A stretch of DNA of 64,000 nt from Massilia kyonggiensis. GTDB lineage: Bacteria > Pseudomonadota > Gammaproteobacteria > Burkholderiales > Burkholderiaceae_D. Numbering within the stretch: the first letter of the stretch is position 1; each line of letters opens with the position of its first letter. This document shows, in pieces, positions 26,796 to 35,565 of the stretch. The stretch spans positions 1 through 64,000 of the forward strand of contig NZ_JANUGY010000013.1 of assembly GCF_024756235.1 (NCBI RefSeq), given 5' to 3'. A program made the position numbers and the translations under genes. The notes beneath the pieces are model-generated. The model saw nothing but the letters and a program-made list of their open reading frames with translations, was not told the origin of the DNA and made no database searches.

Positions 26796-26801
26796 CGTTC
26801 C

Positions 26802-28283
26802 ATGATTCCCTCGATTCCAGTCGATCCCGAGCGGAGGCAACAGGTGGCCGCCGCCCTGCGTGCCGTCCTCCCCGAGCGCGCCGTCCTCGCCGATCCCGAA
26901 GACACCCGGCCTTACGAATGCGATGGCCTCGCCGCCTACCGCCAGCTGCCGATGGTCGTGACGCTTCCCGACGACGAGGCGCAGGTGCTCGCGATCCTGA
27001 AAGTCTGCCGCGACCTGGACGTGCCCATCGTGCCGCGCGGCGCAGGCACGGGCCTGTCGGGCGGCGCGCAGCCGCTGGCGGACGGCGTCGTGATCTCGAC
27101 GGCGCGCCTGAACCGCATCCTGCGCGTGGAACCGTATGCGCGCACGGCCGTCGTACAGCCGGGCGTGCGCAATCTCGCCATCTCGGAAGCAGCCGCGCCG
27201 TTCAACCTGTACTACGCGCCCGACCCGTCGTCGCAGATCGCCTGCACGATCGGCGGCAACGTGGCCGAGAACTCGGGCGGCGTGCACTGCCTGAAATACG
27301 GCCTCACGGTGCACAACGTGCTGCGCGTGCGCGTTTGTACGATCGAAGGCGACGTGATCGAGCTCGGGGGCGAGTCGCTCGACGCGCCGGGCCTCGACCT
27401 GCTGGCCGTGTTCATCGGCTCGGAGGGCATGCTGGGCATCGTCACGGAAGTCACGGTGAAACTCGTGCCGAAACCGGCGCAGGCGCAGGTGATCATGGCG
27501 TCGTTCGACGACGTGGCGACGGGCGGCAACGCGGTCGCCAGCGTGATCGCGGCCGGCATCATCCCGGCCGGCCTGGAGATGATGGACAGGACGTCGTCGC
27601 GCATGGTCGAACCGTTCGTGAAGGCGGGCTACGACCTCGACGCGGCCGCCATCCTGCTGTGCGAGGCGGACGGCACGGCGCTCGAAGTGGCGGAAGAAAT
27701 CGCGCGCATGACGGAGGTCCTGCGCGAAGCCGGCGCCAGCGCGATCACGGTGTCGCAGAGCGAGGCCGAGCGCCTGCGCTTCTGGTCCGGCCGCAAGAAC
27801 GCGTTCCCGGCCGCCGGCCGCATTTCGCCGGATTACTACTGCATGGACGGGACGATCCCGCGCAAGCAGCTCGCGCACGTGCTGGCGCGCATCGAGGAGA
27901 TGGAGACGACGTTCGGGCTGCGCTGCGCAAACGTTTTTCACGCGGGCGACGGCAACATGCACCCGCTGATCCTGTTCGACGCCAACCAGCCGGGAGAACT
28001 GGATCGCGCGGAAGCGTTCGGCGCCGCCATCCTCGCGCTGTGCGTGGAAGTGGGCGGCACCATCACGGGCGAACATGGCGTGGGTGTCGAGAAGATCGAT
28101 TCCATGTGCGTGCAATTCGGTGCGCGGGAACTCGACGCCTTCTTCACGGTGAAGCGCGCGTTCGATCCGGGCATGCTCCTCAATCCCAACAAGGCCATTC
28201 CGACGCTTCACCGCTGCGCGGAACTGGGGCGCATGCGCGTCACGGGCGGCGTGCCGCCGTTTGCCGACCTGCCGCGCTTTTGA
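26802..28283 (+). CDS. glcD: glycolate oxidase FAD subunit GlcD
   Basis: This 493-residue FAD-linked oxidase subunit converts glycolate (or D-lactate) to the 2-oxo acid together with GlcE and GlcF. The PP-loop FAD site reads PIVPRGAGTGLSGGAQPL, followed by PDPSSQIACTIGGNVAENSGG and FIGSEGMLGIVTEVTVKL. The C-terminal NVFHAGDGNMHPLI and GTITGEHGVGVEK carry the histidines typical of the family. Length fits GlcD. It begins the glcDEF operon, and glcE starts three bases after the stop. No glcC-type regulator is adjacent. Confidence 0.95.
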   Translation: MIPSIPVDPERRQQVAAALRAVLPERAVLADPEDTRPYECDGLAAYRQLPMVVTLPDDEAQVLAILKVCRDLDVPIVPRGAGTGLSGGAQPLADGVVISTARLNRILRVEPYARTAVVQPGVRNLAISEAAAPFNLYYAPDPSSQIACTIGGNVAENSGGVHCLKYGLTVHNVLRVRVCTIEGDVIELGGESLDAPGLDLLAVFIGSEGMLGIVTEVTVKLVPKPAQAQVIMASFDDVATGGNAVASVIAAGIIPAGLEMMDRTSSRMVEPFVKAGYDLDAAAILLCEADGTALEVAEEIARMTEVLREAGASAITVSQSEAERLRFWSGRKNAFPAAGRISPDYYCMDGTIPRKQLAHVLARIEEMETTFGLRCANVFHAGDGNMHPLILFDANQPGELDRAEAFGAAILALCVEVGGTITGEHGVGVEKIDSMCVQFGARELDAFFTVKRAFDPGMLLNPNKAIPTLHRCAELGRMRVTGGVPPFADLPRF

Positions 28284-28285
28284 CC

Positions 28286-29329
28286 ATGCAGAACCTCATG
28301 GACCATTTTCAGGAACAGGTGCGCGCCGGGCGTCCCCTGCGCATCCGGGGCGGCGGCACGAAGGACTGGTATGGGCAGCGGCTCGAAGGCGACATCCTCG
28401 ACACACGCGACTACACCGGCATCGTCGACTACGAGCCGACGGAGCTCGTGATCACGGCGCGCTGCGGCACGCCGCTGGCCGCGATCGAAGCGGCCCTTGC
28501 GCAGCAGGGGCAGATGCTGGCGTTCGAGCCGCCGCATTTCGGCACCGGTGCGACCATCGGTGGCGCCATCGCATCCGGCCTGTCCGGACCGCGGCGCGCG
28601 AACAGCGGCGCCGTGCGCGACTTCGTCCTCGGCTGCAAGCTCCTGGACGGCAAGGGCGACGTGCTGTCGTTCGGCGGTCAGGTGATGAAGAACGTGGCCG
28701 GCTACGACGTGTCGCGCCTGCTGGCCGGGTCGCTCGGCACATTGGGCCTGCTGCTGGAAGTCTCCGTGAAAGTGCTGCCGCGCGCGCCGCGCGAAGCGAC
28801 ATTGGTCTTCGAGGGCGTGAACGAAGTCGATGCGATCCGCAACCTGAACGAATGGGCCGGCCAGCCGCTGCCCGTCTCTGCCAGTTGCTGGCACGACGGC
28901 GTGCTGGCGTTGCGGCTGTCCGGTGCGAATGCGGCCGTCGATGCGGCCATCCGGTCGCTGGGTGGCGACGTGATGCCCGACTGCGCGCGCTTCTGGACCA
29001 GCGTGCGCGAGCAGCGGCACGCATTTTTTGAAGGGGACATGCCGCTGTGGCGCCTGTCCGTGCCGTCGACGGTCGGCGCCATCGTGCTGGGCAGCCCGCA
29101 ACTGATCGAGTGGGGCGGGGCGCAGCGTTGGCTGCGTGCACCGGCCGATGCGGCGGAACGCATCCGTGCGGTCGTAGCAGCGTGCGGCGGCCACGCGACG
29201 CTGTTCCGCGGCGGCGACGGGAGCGTCGGCGTATTCCAGCCGCTGGCGCCGGCCATCGCGCGTATCCACGAGCGCCTGAAAGCCGGGTTCGACCCGGCGG
29301 GCATCTTCAACCCGGGCCGGATGTACTGA
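28286..29329 (+). CDS. glcE: glycolate oxidase FAD-binding subunit GlcE
   Basis: This 347-residue protein has the FAD-binding PCMH domain of GlcD-like proteins but a shorter C-terminus, as expected of GlcE. Visible are RIRGGGTKDWYG, FEPPHFGTGATIGGAIASGLSGP, FGGQVMKNVAGYDVSRLLAGSLGTLG and a C-terminal FDPAGIFNPGRMY. It lies between glcD and glcF in frame-adjacent order. The enzyme is membrane-associated and feeds electrons to quinones. Confidence 0.93.
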   Translation: MQNLMDHFQEQVRAGRPLRIRGGGTKDWYGQRLEGDILDTRDYTGIVDYEPTELVITARCGTPLAAIEAALAQQGQMLAFEPPHFGTGATIGGAIASGLSGPRRANSGAVRDFVLGCKLLDGKGDVLSFGGQVMKNVAGYDVSRLLAGSLGTLGLLLEVSVKVLPRAPREATLVFEGVNEVDAIRNLNEWAGQPLPVSASCWHDGVLALRLSGANAAVDAAIRSLGGDVMPDCARFWTSVREQRHAFFEGDMPLWRLSVPSTVGAIVLGSPQLIEWGGAQRWLRAPADAAERIRAVVAACGGHATLFRGGDGSVGVFQPLAPAIARIHERLKAGFDPAGIFNPGRMY

Positions 29330-29335
29330 CAGACC

Positions 29336-30574
29336 ATGCAAACGAATCTCGCCGATTTCATCAAGGGCACGCCCGAGGGCATTGAAGCGGACGCGATCCT
29401 GCGCGCCTGCGTGCACTGCGGCTTCTGCACCGCCACGTGTCCGACGTATCAGTTGCTGGGCGACGAGCTGGACGGCCCGCGCGGCCGCATCTACCTGATC
29501 AAGCAGGTACTGGAAGGCGCGACGCCCACGCGCAAGACGCAGCTGCACCTCGATCGCTGCCTCACGTGCCGCAACTGCGAAACCACGTGCCCGTCCGGCG
29601 TGAAGTACGGACGCCTCGTCGACATCGGCCGCAAGGTGGTCGAAGCGCGCGTGCCGCGTCCGTTCGCGGACCGGGTGAAACGCACGACCTTGAAGGAATT
29701 CCTGCCGCGCTCCCACCTGTTCAAGCCCGCGTTCAAGGCGGGGCAGATGGTGCGGCCGCTGCTGCCGCCCACGCTGCAGGACAAGCTGCAGCCTGCCCGC
29801 GCGCCCGGCCCGAGGCCCGTGCGCGAACACGCGCGCAGGATGCTCGTGCTGGAGGGGTGCGTGCAGCCGGCGATGGCGCCGAACATCAACGCGGCGACGG
29901 CGCGCGTGCTCGATGCGCTGGGCATCCAGCTGCTGTCCGCACCGCGTGCGGGCTGCTGCGGCGCCGTGCGCTTCCACATGAACGACCAGGACGGGGGACT
30001 TGCCGACATGCGCCGCAACGTCGACGCGTGGTGGCCGTACGTGGAGCAGGGCGGCGTCGAGGCCATCGTGATGACGGCGTCCGGCTGCGGCGTGACGGTC
30101 AAGGACTACGGCCACCTGCTGGCGCACGACGCGGCGTATGCTTCGAAAGCTGCGCGCATCTCGGCGTTGACGAAGGATTTATCCGAAGTGATGTGCGACT
30201 TCGAAGGCGAGATCGCCCGTCTTTTATCGGGACGCATCCGTGAGCGCGTCGCATTCCATCCGCCGTGCACTTTGCAGCACGGCCAGCAGATCCGCGGCAA
30301 GGTCGAAGGCGTGCTGCGCGCGGCTGGCGTCGACGTCGTGCTATGCGCGGAAAGCCATCTGTGCTGCGGCTCGGCCGGCACGTATTCCTTACTGCATCCC
30401 GAGCTCGCGCACGCGCTGCGCGACCGCAAGCTCGCCAACCTGGAAGCGACGGGCGCGCAGGAATACGTCTCGGCCAATGTCGGCTGCATCTCGCACCTGC
30501 AGTCCGGGACGGCGACGCCGGTGACGCACTGGATCGAACTGGTCGACCGTGCGCTGGCGGGCGTGCGCGCATGA
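29336..30574 (+). CDS. glcF: glycolate oxidase iron-sulfur subunit GlcF
   Basis: This 412-residue iron-sulfur subunit has two 4Fe-4S motifs: CVHCGFCTATCP (near residue 25) and CLTCRNCETTCP (near residue 75). Two CCG-type domains follow (GCCGAVRFHMN and LCCGSAGTY with upstream CGVT and HPPCTLQHGQ). These link the flavin subunits to the membrane quinone pool. Length matches E. coli GlcF. Its stop overlaps the start of a secreted-protein gene, which is therefore probably in the same transcript. Confidence 0.95.
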   Translation: MQTNLADFIKGTPEGIEADAILRACVHCGFCTATCPTYQLLGDELDGPRGRIYLIKQVLEGATPTRKTQLHLDRCLTCRNCETTCPSGVKYGRLVDIGRKVVEARVPRPFADRVKRTTLKEFLPRSHLFKPAFKAGQMVRPLLPPTLQDKLQPARAPGPRPVREHARRMLVLEGCVQPAMAPNINAATARVLDALGIQLLSAPRAGCCGAVRFHMNDQDGGLADMRRNVDAWWPYVEQGGVEAIVMTASGCGVTVKDYGHLLAHDAAYASKAARISALTKDLSEVMCDFEGEIARLLSGRIRERVAFHPPCTLQHGQQIRGKVEGVLRAAGVDVVLCAESHLCCGSAGTYSLLHPELAHALRDRKLANLEATGAQEYVSANVGCISHLQSGTATPVTHWIELVDRALAGVRA

Positions 30575-31107
30575 GGCGCGTCGCCGCGTTGATCCTCGCG
30601 TTCGCGAGCGTTGCAGTCCATGCCGCGGGGCCGGACGACGACGGCGTCGGCTTCACGGGCATGTACGTCAGCCTGTGCATGAAGCATTTCACGGACCTGG
30701 ACGCGTTCCATGCGAAGCTGCTGCGCGACCGGGTGCCGAAGCTGCCGCCGCAGGATGCGCGGCTCTTCACCGGCAAGGTCGAGGGCGAAGCGTGGCCCGT
30801 ACCCTACAAGGGACAGATGGGGAACTTCGTGCTCGCCATCGCGCAAAAGAAGAACCTGTGCATGGTGCACGCGCGGCGCACGAACCCGGCCGAGGTGGAA
30901 AAGAAATTCATTGCGATGGTCAGCGAGGCGCCGAAGCCGCTCGTCGTCAAGCGCGGGAAACCCGTGGTCAAGGGCAGGACGCGCACCGTCGTCTATACGT
31001 GGGCGAAGCCGGGTGCGCGCCGCAAGATGCAGTTCACGTTGCGCACGGACGCGTCGCCCAGGGCGCCGCTGCAGGCCGTCGGCACGGTTGCCACGGTCGC
31101 CGACTGA
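30571..31107 (+). CDS. secreted protein of unknown function after glcF
   Basis: This 178-residue protein has a signal peptide (MRRVAALILAFASVAVHAAG). Mature features are GMYVSLCMKHFTDLDAFHAKLL, a central GKVEGEAWPVPYKGQMGNFVLAI and KNLCMVHARR, leaving two cysteines that could pair in the periplasm. The layout resembles small NMCC_0638-like envelope proteins, but I cannot confirm this. The ATG overlaps the glcF TGA by four bases, so translation is coupled; a role in glycolate oxidation is not evident. Confidence 0.8.
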   Translation: MRRVAALILAFASVAVHAAGPDDDGVGFTGMYVSLCMKHFTDLDAFHAKLLRDRVPKLPPQDARLFTGKVEGEAWPVPYKGQMGNFVLAIAQKKNLCMVHARRTNPAEVEKKFIAMVSEAPKPLVVKRGKPVVKGRTRTVVYTWAKPGARRKMQFTLRTDASPRAPLQAVGTVATVAD

Positions 31108-31166
31108 AAAAGCCGGCGCGCCGTGGTAGCATCGGCGCCCTGTTTCAAAGATCGATGGAGTTGATC

Positions 31167-31481
31167 GTGAGTTTCGTGTTTCGGCTGATATCCCAGGACG
31201 AGGATGCGGCGCCGTCCGTTGCCTTCCAGGACAGCATCAGCCCCGGCTATGTGCCGCTGTGGGAAGAGGTCGGCGTGTACGACGCCCTGTACAACAGCGA
31301 CGGCCGCGAGGCCCGCGATATCTCGCGCGCGATCGCGTACGGCGTCGACCGCATCGCCGACGACGAATCGCTGGGCCGCATGCTGCCGTCCTCGTGCCGG
31401 CTGGAGGAGGCGCTGCGCTTCCTGGAAAACGTGCACCGGGGCTGCACGATCCACGCGTCGGCGCGCGTCGAGACGCGCTGA
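31167..31481 (+). CDS. small hypothetical protein, 104 residues
   Basis: This acidic 104-residue protein starts with GTG at 31167, placed six bases after GGAG. An in-frame ATG at 31155 is the alternative. The sequence reads VSFVFRLISQDEDAAPSVAF, then PLWEEVGVYDALYNSDGREARD and SCRLEEALRFLENVHRGCTIH. It has no signal or membrane segment, and the family is not recognised. It lies 60 bp after the secreted protein and four bp before a pentapeptide-repeat gene on the same strand. It may be its operon partner. Confidence 0.65.
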   Translation: MSFVFRLISQDEDAAPSVAFQDSISPGYVPLWEEVGVYDALYNSDGREARDISRAIAYGVDRIADDESLGRMLPSSCRLEEALRFLENVHRGCTIHASARVETR

Positions 31482-31485
31482 CCGT

Positions 31486-32175
31486 ATGTCCCGAACCACT
31501 TTGACCCTGAGCGGCGAACAGGTCGACCGCGCGCGCATCGAAGACCTGCTGGCGGACGACACGCTGCTCGTCCTCGAAGACTGCGACCTCGCCGGCGCGG
31601 ACCTGTCGCGCCTGAACCTGCAGGATTGCGCATTCATCCGCTGCGCCCTGGCCGAGACGTCGTTCTATGCCGCGAACCTCGCACGCACGCGCTGGCAGCG
31701 CTGCCGCGGCGGCCATGCCGATTTCGAATCGGCCGACCTCGTCGATGCGAAGTTCGACGCCTGCGACTTGAACAACGCCGGCTGGCGCCGCGCCAAGCTC
31801 GCAGCGGTGGCCTTCCGCCGCTGCAAGCTGACGGGCGCGCGCTTCGAGGAAGTGAGCCAGCTGGGCCTGTCGTTCGAAGACTGCCTGCTCGTCGGCGCCG
31901 ATGTGCGCCGGATGTCGTTCCGCAAGGCCGTGCTGCGCGGACTGGATTTCGCCGATGCGGACCTGTCGGGCTGCGACTTCCGCGAGGCCGTGTTCGAAGA
32001 GGGGTGCAGCCTCCGTGAGGCCCACATCAAGGACACGCGCTTCGATGCCGCCGATTTGCGCGAGGCGGACCTCGGCGGCTTGAAGCTCTCGAATGCGAAG
32101 CAGTTTGCCGGCGCGACGATTTCGACGCGGCAGGCGGCGGAGCTGGTGCGGGGGCTGGGGTTGAACGTGGCCTGA
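31486..32175 (+). CDS. pentapeptide-repeat protein
   Basis: This 229-residue protein is built mainly of A(D/N)LXX-type pentapeptides. Examples are CDLAGADLSRLNLQDC, ADFESADLVDAKFDAC, GLDFADADLSGCDFREA and FDAADLREADLGGL. The repeats fold as a right-handed quadrilateral beta-helix. Some relatives (Qnr, McbG, MfpA) mimic DNA and bind gyrase, but nothing here proves that activity. A short N-terminal non-repeat region and a helical C-terminus cap the repeat. It begins four bases after the preceding small gene. Confidence 0.88.
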   Translation: MSRTTLTLSGEQVDRARIEDLLADDTLLVLEDCDLAGADLSRLNLQDCAFIRCALAETSFYAANLARTRWQRCRGGHADFESADLVDAKFDACDLNNAGWRRAKLAAVAFRRCKLTGARFEEVSQLGLSFEDCLLVGADVRRMSFRKAVLRGLDFADADLSGCDFREAVFEEGCSLREAHIKDTRFDAADLREADLGGLKLSNAKQFAGATISTRQAAELVRGLGLNVA

Positions 32176-32190
32176 GCGCCTGACGACTTG

Positions 32191-32427
32191 TCAGGGAAAC
32201 GGGCGACCGTCGAGTGCACGAATCCAGTCCAGTCTCACGGTCGGGCCGCCGCGCAGGCGCAGGTATTCGACGCCGGTGTCGGCGTAGACATCCGCGATCA
32301 CGCCTGACAGGTTGTCGAGCGTGCCGTCGGGGCGCTCCACGTCGAGCGTGCACGGGCGGCGCAAGGTGGCCAGCGCCAGAAGTTCGTCATGGCGCTCGCA
32401 GTTGATCGGTATATAGGGCTCATCCAT
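32191..32427 (-). CDS. rof: Rho-binding antiterminator (Rof/YaeO-like)
   Basis: This 78-residue protein matches the Rof family: YIPINCERHDELLALATLRRPCTLDV, an acidic DG turn, VIADVYADTGVEYLRLRGG and a final VRLDWIRAL. Rof binds the Rho hexamer and lowers Rho-dependent termination. The fold is an Sm-like beta barrel. It stands alone on the minus strand between the pentapeptide-repeat gene and the DUF4331 operon. Family assignment rests on this pattern without a database search. Confidence 0.8.
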   Translation of the reverse strand: MDEPYIPINCERHDELLALATLRRPCTLDVERPDGTLDNLSGVIADVYADTGVEYLRLRGGPTVRLDWIRALDGRPFP

Positions 32428-32524
32428 GGCGGTGTCGTATGTATGTTCGTGGCGAACGGTCGATCGGCGCTCAGCATAGCATGTTGCCGAGCCGGAAAAG
32501 TCGCGAGAAATTTTTTAAAGAACC

Positions 32525-32553
32525 TGAATCCACCCGCTTCCCGCCTGCGTACA
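32525..32553 (+). promoter_or_regulatory. ECF-type promoter of the DUF4331 operon
   Basis: TGAATCC (32525-32531), a 16-bp spacer and CGTACA (32548-32553) lie about 55 bp before the DUF4331 start. The same motif form, TGCATCC-N16-CGTATA, precedes the TonB receptor gene on the other side of the ECF sigma gene. Shared spacing and sequence suggest that both are read by that sigma factor. Confidence 0.6.
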
Positions 32554-32607
32554 AGGAAGGCATTCGTGCTCAATCGTCAACCTTGACCAAGCAAGAGAGG
32601 GGGAATC

Positions 32608-34119
32608 ATGTTGCAAAAGAAGACATCCAAAGCCGCCGGGGGCGTCGCGCTGCGTGTGCTGGTCGCGAGCCTGTGCGCCGGCGCCGCGACCCAGGTGCCT
32701 GTGCAGGCGTCCAGCCACCGGGAAGCGCCGTTCATCACGAAGCAGCCGAAAGTCGATGCCACCGACTTCTACATGTTCCGCAGCTACGAAGCGGGCCGCG
32801 ACGGCTTCGTGACGCTGATCGCGAACTACGTGCCGCTGCAGGATCCGCAGGGCGGCCCGAACTACTTCATGATGGATCCCGACGCGCTGTACGAGATCCA
32901 CATCGACAACAACGGCGACGCCAAGGAAGACATCACCTTCCAGTTCCGCTTCCAGAACGCGAACAAGGACACCCAGCTGACCGTCGGCGGCAAGAAGGTG
33001 TCGATCCCGCTCGTGATCAACGGCGGCGCCATCGCCGACGCGAACGCGCCGGGCGCCAACGTGCGCGAGACCTATACCGTCAACGTGGTCCGAGGCGACC
33101 GCCGCGGCGGCCAGCGCGGCGCCGTGACCAACGCGACGGGCGGCGGGGCAACCTTCGACAAGCCCCTCGACAACATCGGCAACAAGTCGATCCCGAACTA
33201 CGCGGCATACGCGGCCAAGCACGTCTACGCGGTCAATATCCCGGGCTGCTCGACGCCGGCGCGCATGTTCGTCGGCCAGCGCAAGGATCCGTTCGTCGTG
33301 AACCTGGGCGAGACCTTCGACCTCATCAACATCAAGGCGCCGGCCACCGAGTTCGCGGCCAATGCCGAGAAGGCCGCGAAGGATGACCTGGCCGGCAAGA
33401 ACGTGACCAGCATCGAACTCGAAGTCGCCGCGTCCTGCCTCATCGCCGGCGGCGATCCGGTGATCGGCGGCTGGACCACGGCCAGCATGCGCCAGGCGCG
33501 CCTGCTGAATCCGGTCCCGGGCAACGCCGGCGCCTCGAAGGAGGGTGGCGCGTGGACCCAGGTGTCGCGCCTTGGCATGCCGCTCGTGAACGAAGTCGTG
33601 ATCGGCCTGAAGGACAAGGACCGCTTCAATGCCAGCAAGCCGATGAACGATGGCCAGTTCGCCGACTACGTCACGAATCCGACGCTGCCGGCCCTGGTCG
33701 AGATCCTGTACGGCAGCGCCGGTGCCAAGGCCCCGACCAATTTCCCGCGCAACGACCTCGTCACCGCGTTCCTGACCGGCGTGAAGGGCCTGAACCAGCC
33801 GGCCAAGGTGACGCCGTCCGAGATGCTGCGCCTGAACACATCGATCGCCCCGGCGGCAATGGGTGCGCAGAAGCGCCTGGGCGTGATCGACGGCGACAAC
33901 GCCGGCTTCCCGAACGGACGCCGTCCGGGCGACGACGTGGTCGACATCGCGCTGCGCGTCGTGATGGGCAAGCTGTGCACGCTGAACCTGGGTTGCGCGC
34001 CGTCCGACGCGCCGGCCGGCGGCCTGCATTTCACGGATGGCGCGTACCTGGACGACAGCTTCTTCACGAACGGCTTCCCGTACCTGAAGACCCCGCTGCC
34101 GGGTTCGCCGCAACAATAA
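32608..34119 (+). CDS. DUF4331 exported protein
   Basis: This 503-residue protein has a signal peptide (cleavage likely after PVQASS) and the DUF4331 pattern. It begins SSHREAPFITKQPKVDATDFYMFRSY, then has FQFRFQNANKDTQLTVGG and ends with GRRPGDDVVDIALRVVMG and a final LHFTDGAYLDDSF. DUF4331 proteins are secreted or periplasmic beta-rich proteins without a known activity. GAGAGGGGGAATC precedes the ATG. It opens a four-gene operon with a lipoprotein, a TPR protein and a HupE/UreJ protein. Its ECF-type promoter ties it to the sigma factor at the far end. Confidence 0.92.
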   Translation: MLQKKTSKAAGGVALRVLVASLCAGAATQVPVQASSHREAPFITKQPKVDATDFYMFRSYEAGRDGFVTLIANYVPLQDPQGGPNYFMMDPDALYEIHIDNNGDAKEDITFQFRFQNANKDTQLTVGGKKVSIPLVINGGAIADANAPGANVRETYTVNVVRGDRRGGQRGAVTNATGGGATFDKPLDNIGNKSIPNYAAYAAKHVYAVNIPGCSTPARMFVGQRKDPFVVNLGETFDLINIKAPATEFAANAEKAAKDDLAGKNVTSIELEVAASCLIAGGDPVIGGWTTASMRQARLLNPVPGNAGASKEGGAWTQVSRLGMPLVNEVVIGLKDKDRFNASKPMNDGQFADYVTNPTLPALVEILYGSAGAKAPTNFPRNDLVTAFLTGVKGLNQPAKVTPSEMLRLNTSIAPAAMGAQKRLGVIDGDNAGFPNGRRPGDDVVDIALRVVMGKLCTLNLGCAPSDAPAGGLHFTDGAYLDDSFFTNGFPYLKTPLPGSPQQ

Positions 34120-34138
34120 GCCCGCGAAGGAGACGATC

Positions 34139-34393
34139 ATGAGGACACTCTTGCCTTCCATGCTGCTGCTCGGTGCGCTGCTGGCCGCGTGCGGCGGCAG
34201 CGACCACGACGACGGCGTCGCCACGGCCCCGCCGCCGCCACCCACGTCGGGCGGCGGCACGCCGGCGACGGACAAGTTCACCGTGCAGGTCGCCAGCCTG
34301 GCCGCGAGTACGCCGGACGATGCCGAGCCGGCGGCCGTGGACGACGCCGCGGCGACCATGCCGGAAGACACCGAGCCGCAGGCGGTGCAATGA
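34139..34393 (+). CDS. small Pro-rich lipoprotein
   Basis: This 84-residue lipoprotein has the signal MRTLLPSMLLLGALLAAC with lipobox LAAC. The mature part is disordered-looking and Pro/Asp/Ala-rich (APPPPPTSGGGTPATDKF, DDAEPAAVDDAA). GAAGGAGACGATC precedes the ATG. It lies 19 bp after the DUF4331 stop, and its own stop overlaps the TPR gene start. The acidic tail could bind cations, but this is a guess. No family was recognised. Confidence 0.75.
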   Translation: MRTLLPSMLLLGALLAACGGSDHDDGVATAPPPPPTSGGGTPATDKFTVQVASLAASTPDDAEPAAVDDAAATMPEDTEPQAVQ

Positions 34394-35565
34394 AGCCGCG
34401 CGCCGCCATCCATATCCTGGTGGCGGCGCTGCTGGCCTGCGCCGGCGCAGGGGCGCGCGCCGCCCCGCGCCTGCCGGCCAGCGGCGCCGAGGTGCTCGAA
34501 GAGCTGCCGTGGCGCGCCGATCCGCAGCAGCGCGAACTGCGCGTGCTGCGGGCGCGCCTGCAGGAAGCGCCGCGCGACCTGCCGCGCGCGGCGGAGGTCG
34601 CGCGCCGCTATATCGAAGCGGGCCGGCGCGAAGCCGATCCGCGCTACTACGGCTATGCGCAGGCCGCGCTGGGCCCGTGGTGGAACCAGCCCGCGCCGCC
34701 GCCGCAGGTGCGGCTGCTGCGCGCGACACTCCTTCAAAGCGAACACCGCTTTCCCGAGGCGCTGGCCGACCTCGCTGCCCTGACGGCGCAGCAGCCCGAC
34801 AACGCCCAGGCCTGGCTGACCCGCGCCACCGTCGAAACCGTGCGCGCCGACTACACCGCCGCCACGCGGAGCTGCGCACGCCTGTCCAGCCTCGCCGACG
34901 AGCTCGTGACCACGGCCTGCATCGCCAACGTGGGCGCGATGAACGGCCGCCTGGCCGCGAGCGAACGCCTGCTCGCGGCCGTGCATGCACGCGCGCGCGG
35001 CGCGGACGACCCGGCCGTCGACGCCTGGGTGCTGACGATGCTGGCCGAAATGGCGCAGCGCCGCGGCGCCGCGGACGTGGCCGAGGCGCGCTTCCGCGAC
35101 GCGCTGCGCCTCGCCCCCCGCGACACGTACCTGCTGGGCGCCTATGCCGACTTCCTGCTGGACGCGGGCCGCCGCGCCGAGGCGGCCGCGCTGCTGGCGC
35201 CGCACGCCCGCGTGGACGGCCTGCTGCTGCGCCACGCGCTCGCCGCGCGCCAGGACTCCCAACTGGCGGAGCTGGCGGCGCGCTTCGACGCCGGCGAGCG
35301 GCGCGGCGACGGCGTCCATCTGCGCGAGCAGGCCCGCTTCGAGCTGACCCTGCGCGGCGACGCGCGCCGCGCGCTGGCGATCGCGCGCCGCAACTGGGAC
35401 GTGCAGAAGGAGACGCCTGACGCCCGCATCCTGCTGGAAGCGGCGCTCGCCGCGCGCGACGTGGCCGCGGCCCGCCCGGTCCTCGACTGGATGCGCAGCG
35501 CGCGCGTGGAAGACGTCCAGCTCGCGCGCCTCGCCGCGCACTTCAAGAATGGAGGCAAGGCATGA
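34390..35565 (+). CDS. exported TPR-repeat protein
   Basis: This 391-residue protein has a signal peptide (MKPRAAIHILVAALLACAGAGARAA). Helical TPR-like repeats follow across most of its length (for example FPEALADLAALTAQQPDNAQAWL and AEARFRDALRLAPRDTYLLGAYADFLL). TPR proteins act as scaffolds, here in the periplasm. Start and stop codons overlap those of its neighbours by four bases each, so the operon is tightly coupled. It may assemble the DUF4331, lipoprotein and HupE/UreJ products; that is inference from context. Confidence 0.85.
   Translation: MKPRAAIHILVAALLACAGAGARAAPRLPASGAEVLEELPWRADPQQRELRVLRARLQEAPRDLPRAAEVARRYIEAGRREADPRYYGYAQAALGPWWNQPAPPPQVRLLRATLLQSEHRFPEALADLAALTAQQPDNAQAWLTRATVETVRADYTAATRSCARLSSLADELVTTACIANVGAMNGRLAASERLLAAVHARARGADDPAVDAWVLTMLAEMAQRRGAADVAEARFRDALRLAPRDTYLLGAYADFLLDAGRRAEAAALLAPHARVDGLLLRHALAARQDSQLAELAARFDAGERRGDGVHLREQARFELTLRGDARRALAIARRNWDVQKETPDARILLEAALAARDVAAARPVLDWMRSARVEDVQLARLAAHFKNGGKA

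Noticed and set aside
26728-26801. Possible cobalamin riboswitch before the PduO gene
   Set aside because: The 74-bp gap is too short and contains no B12-box sequence that I can see.
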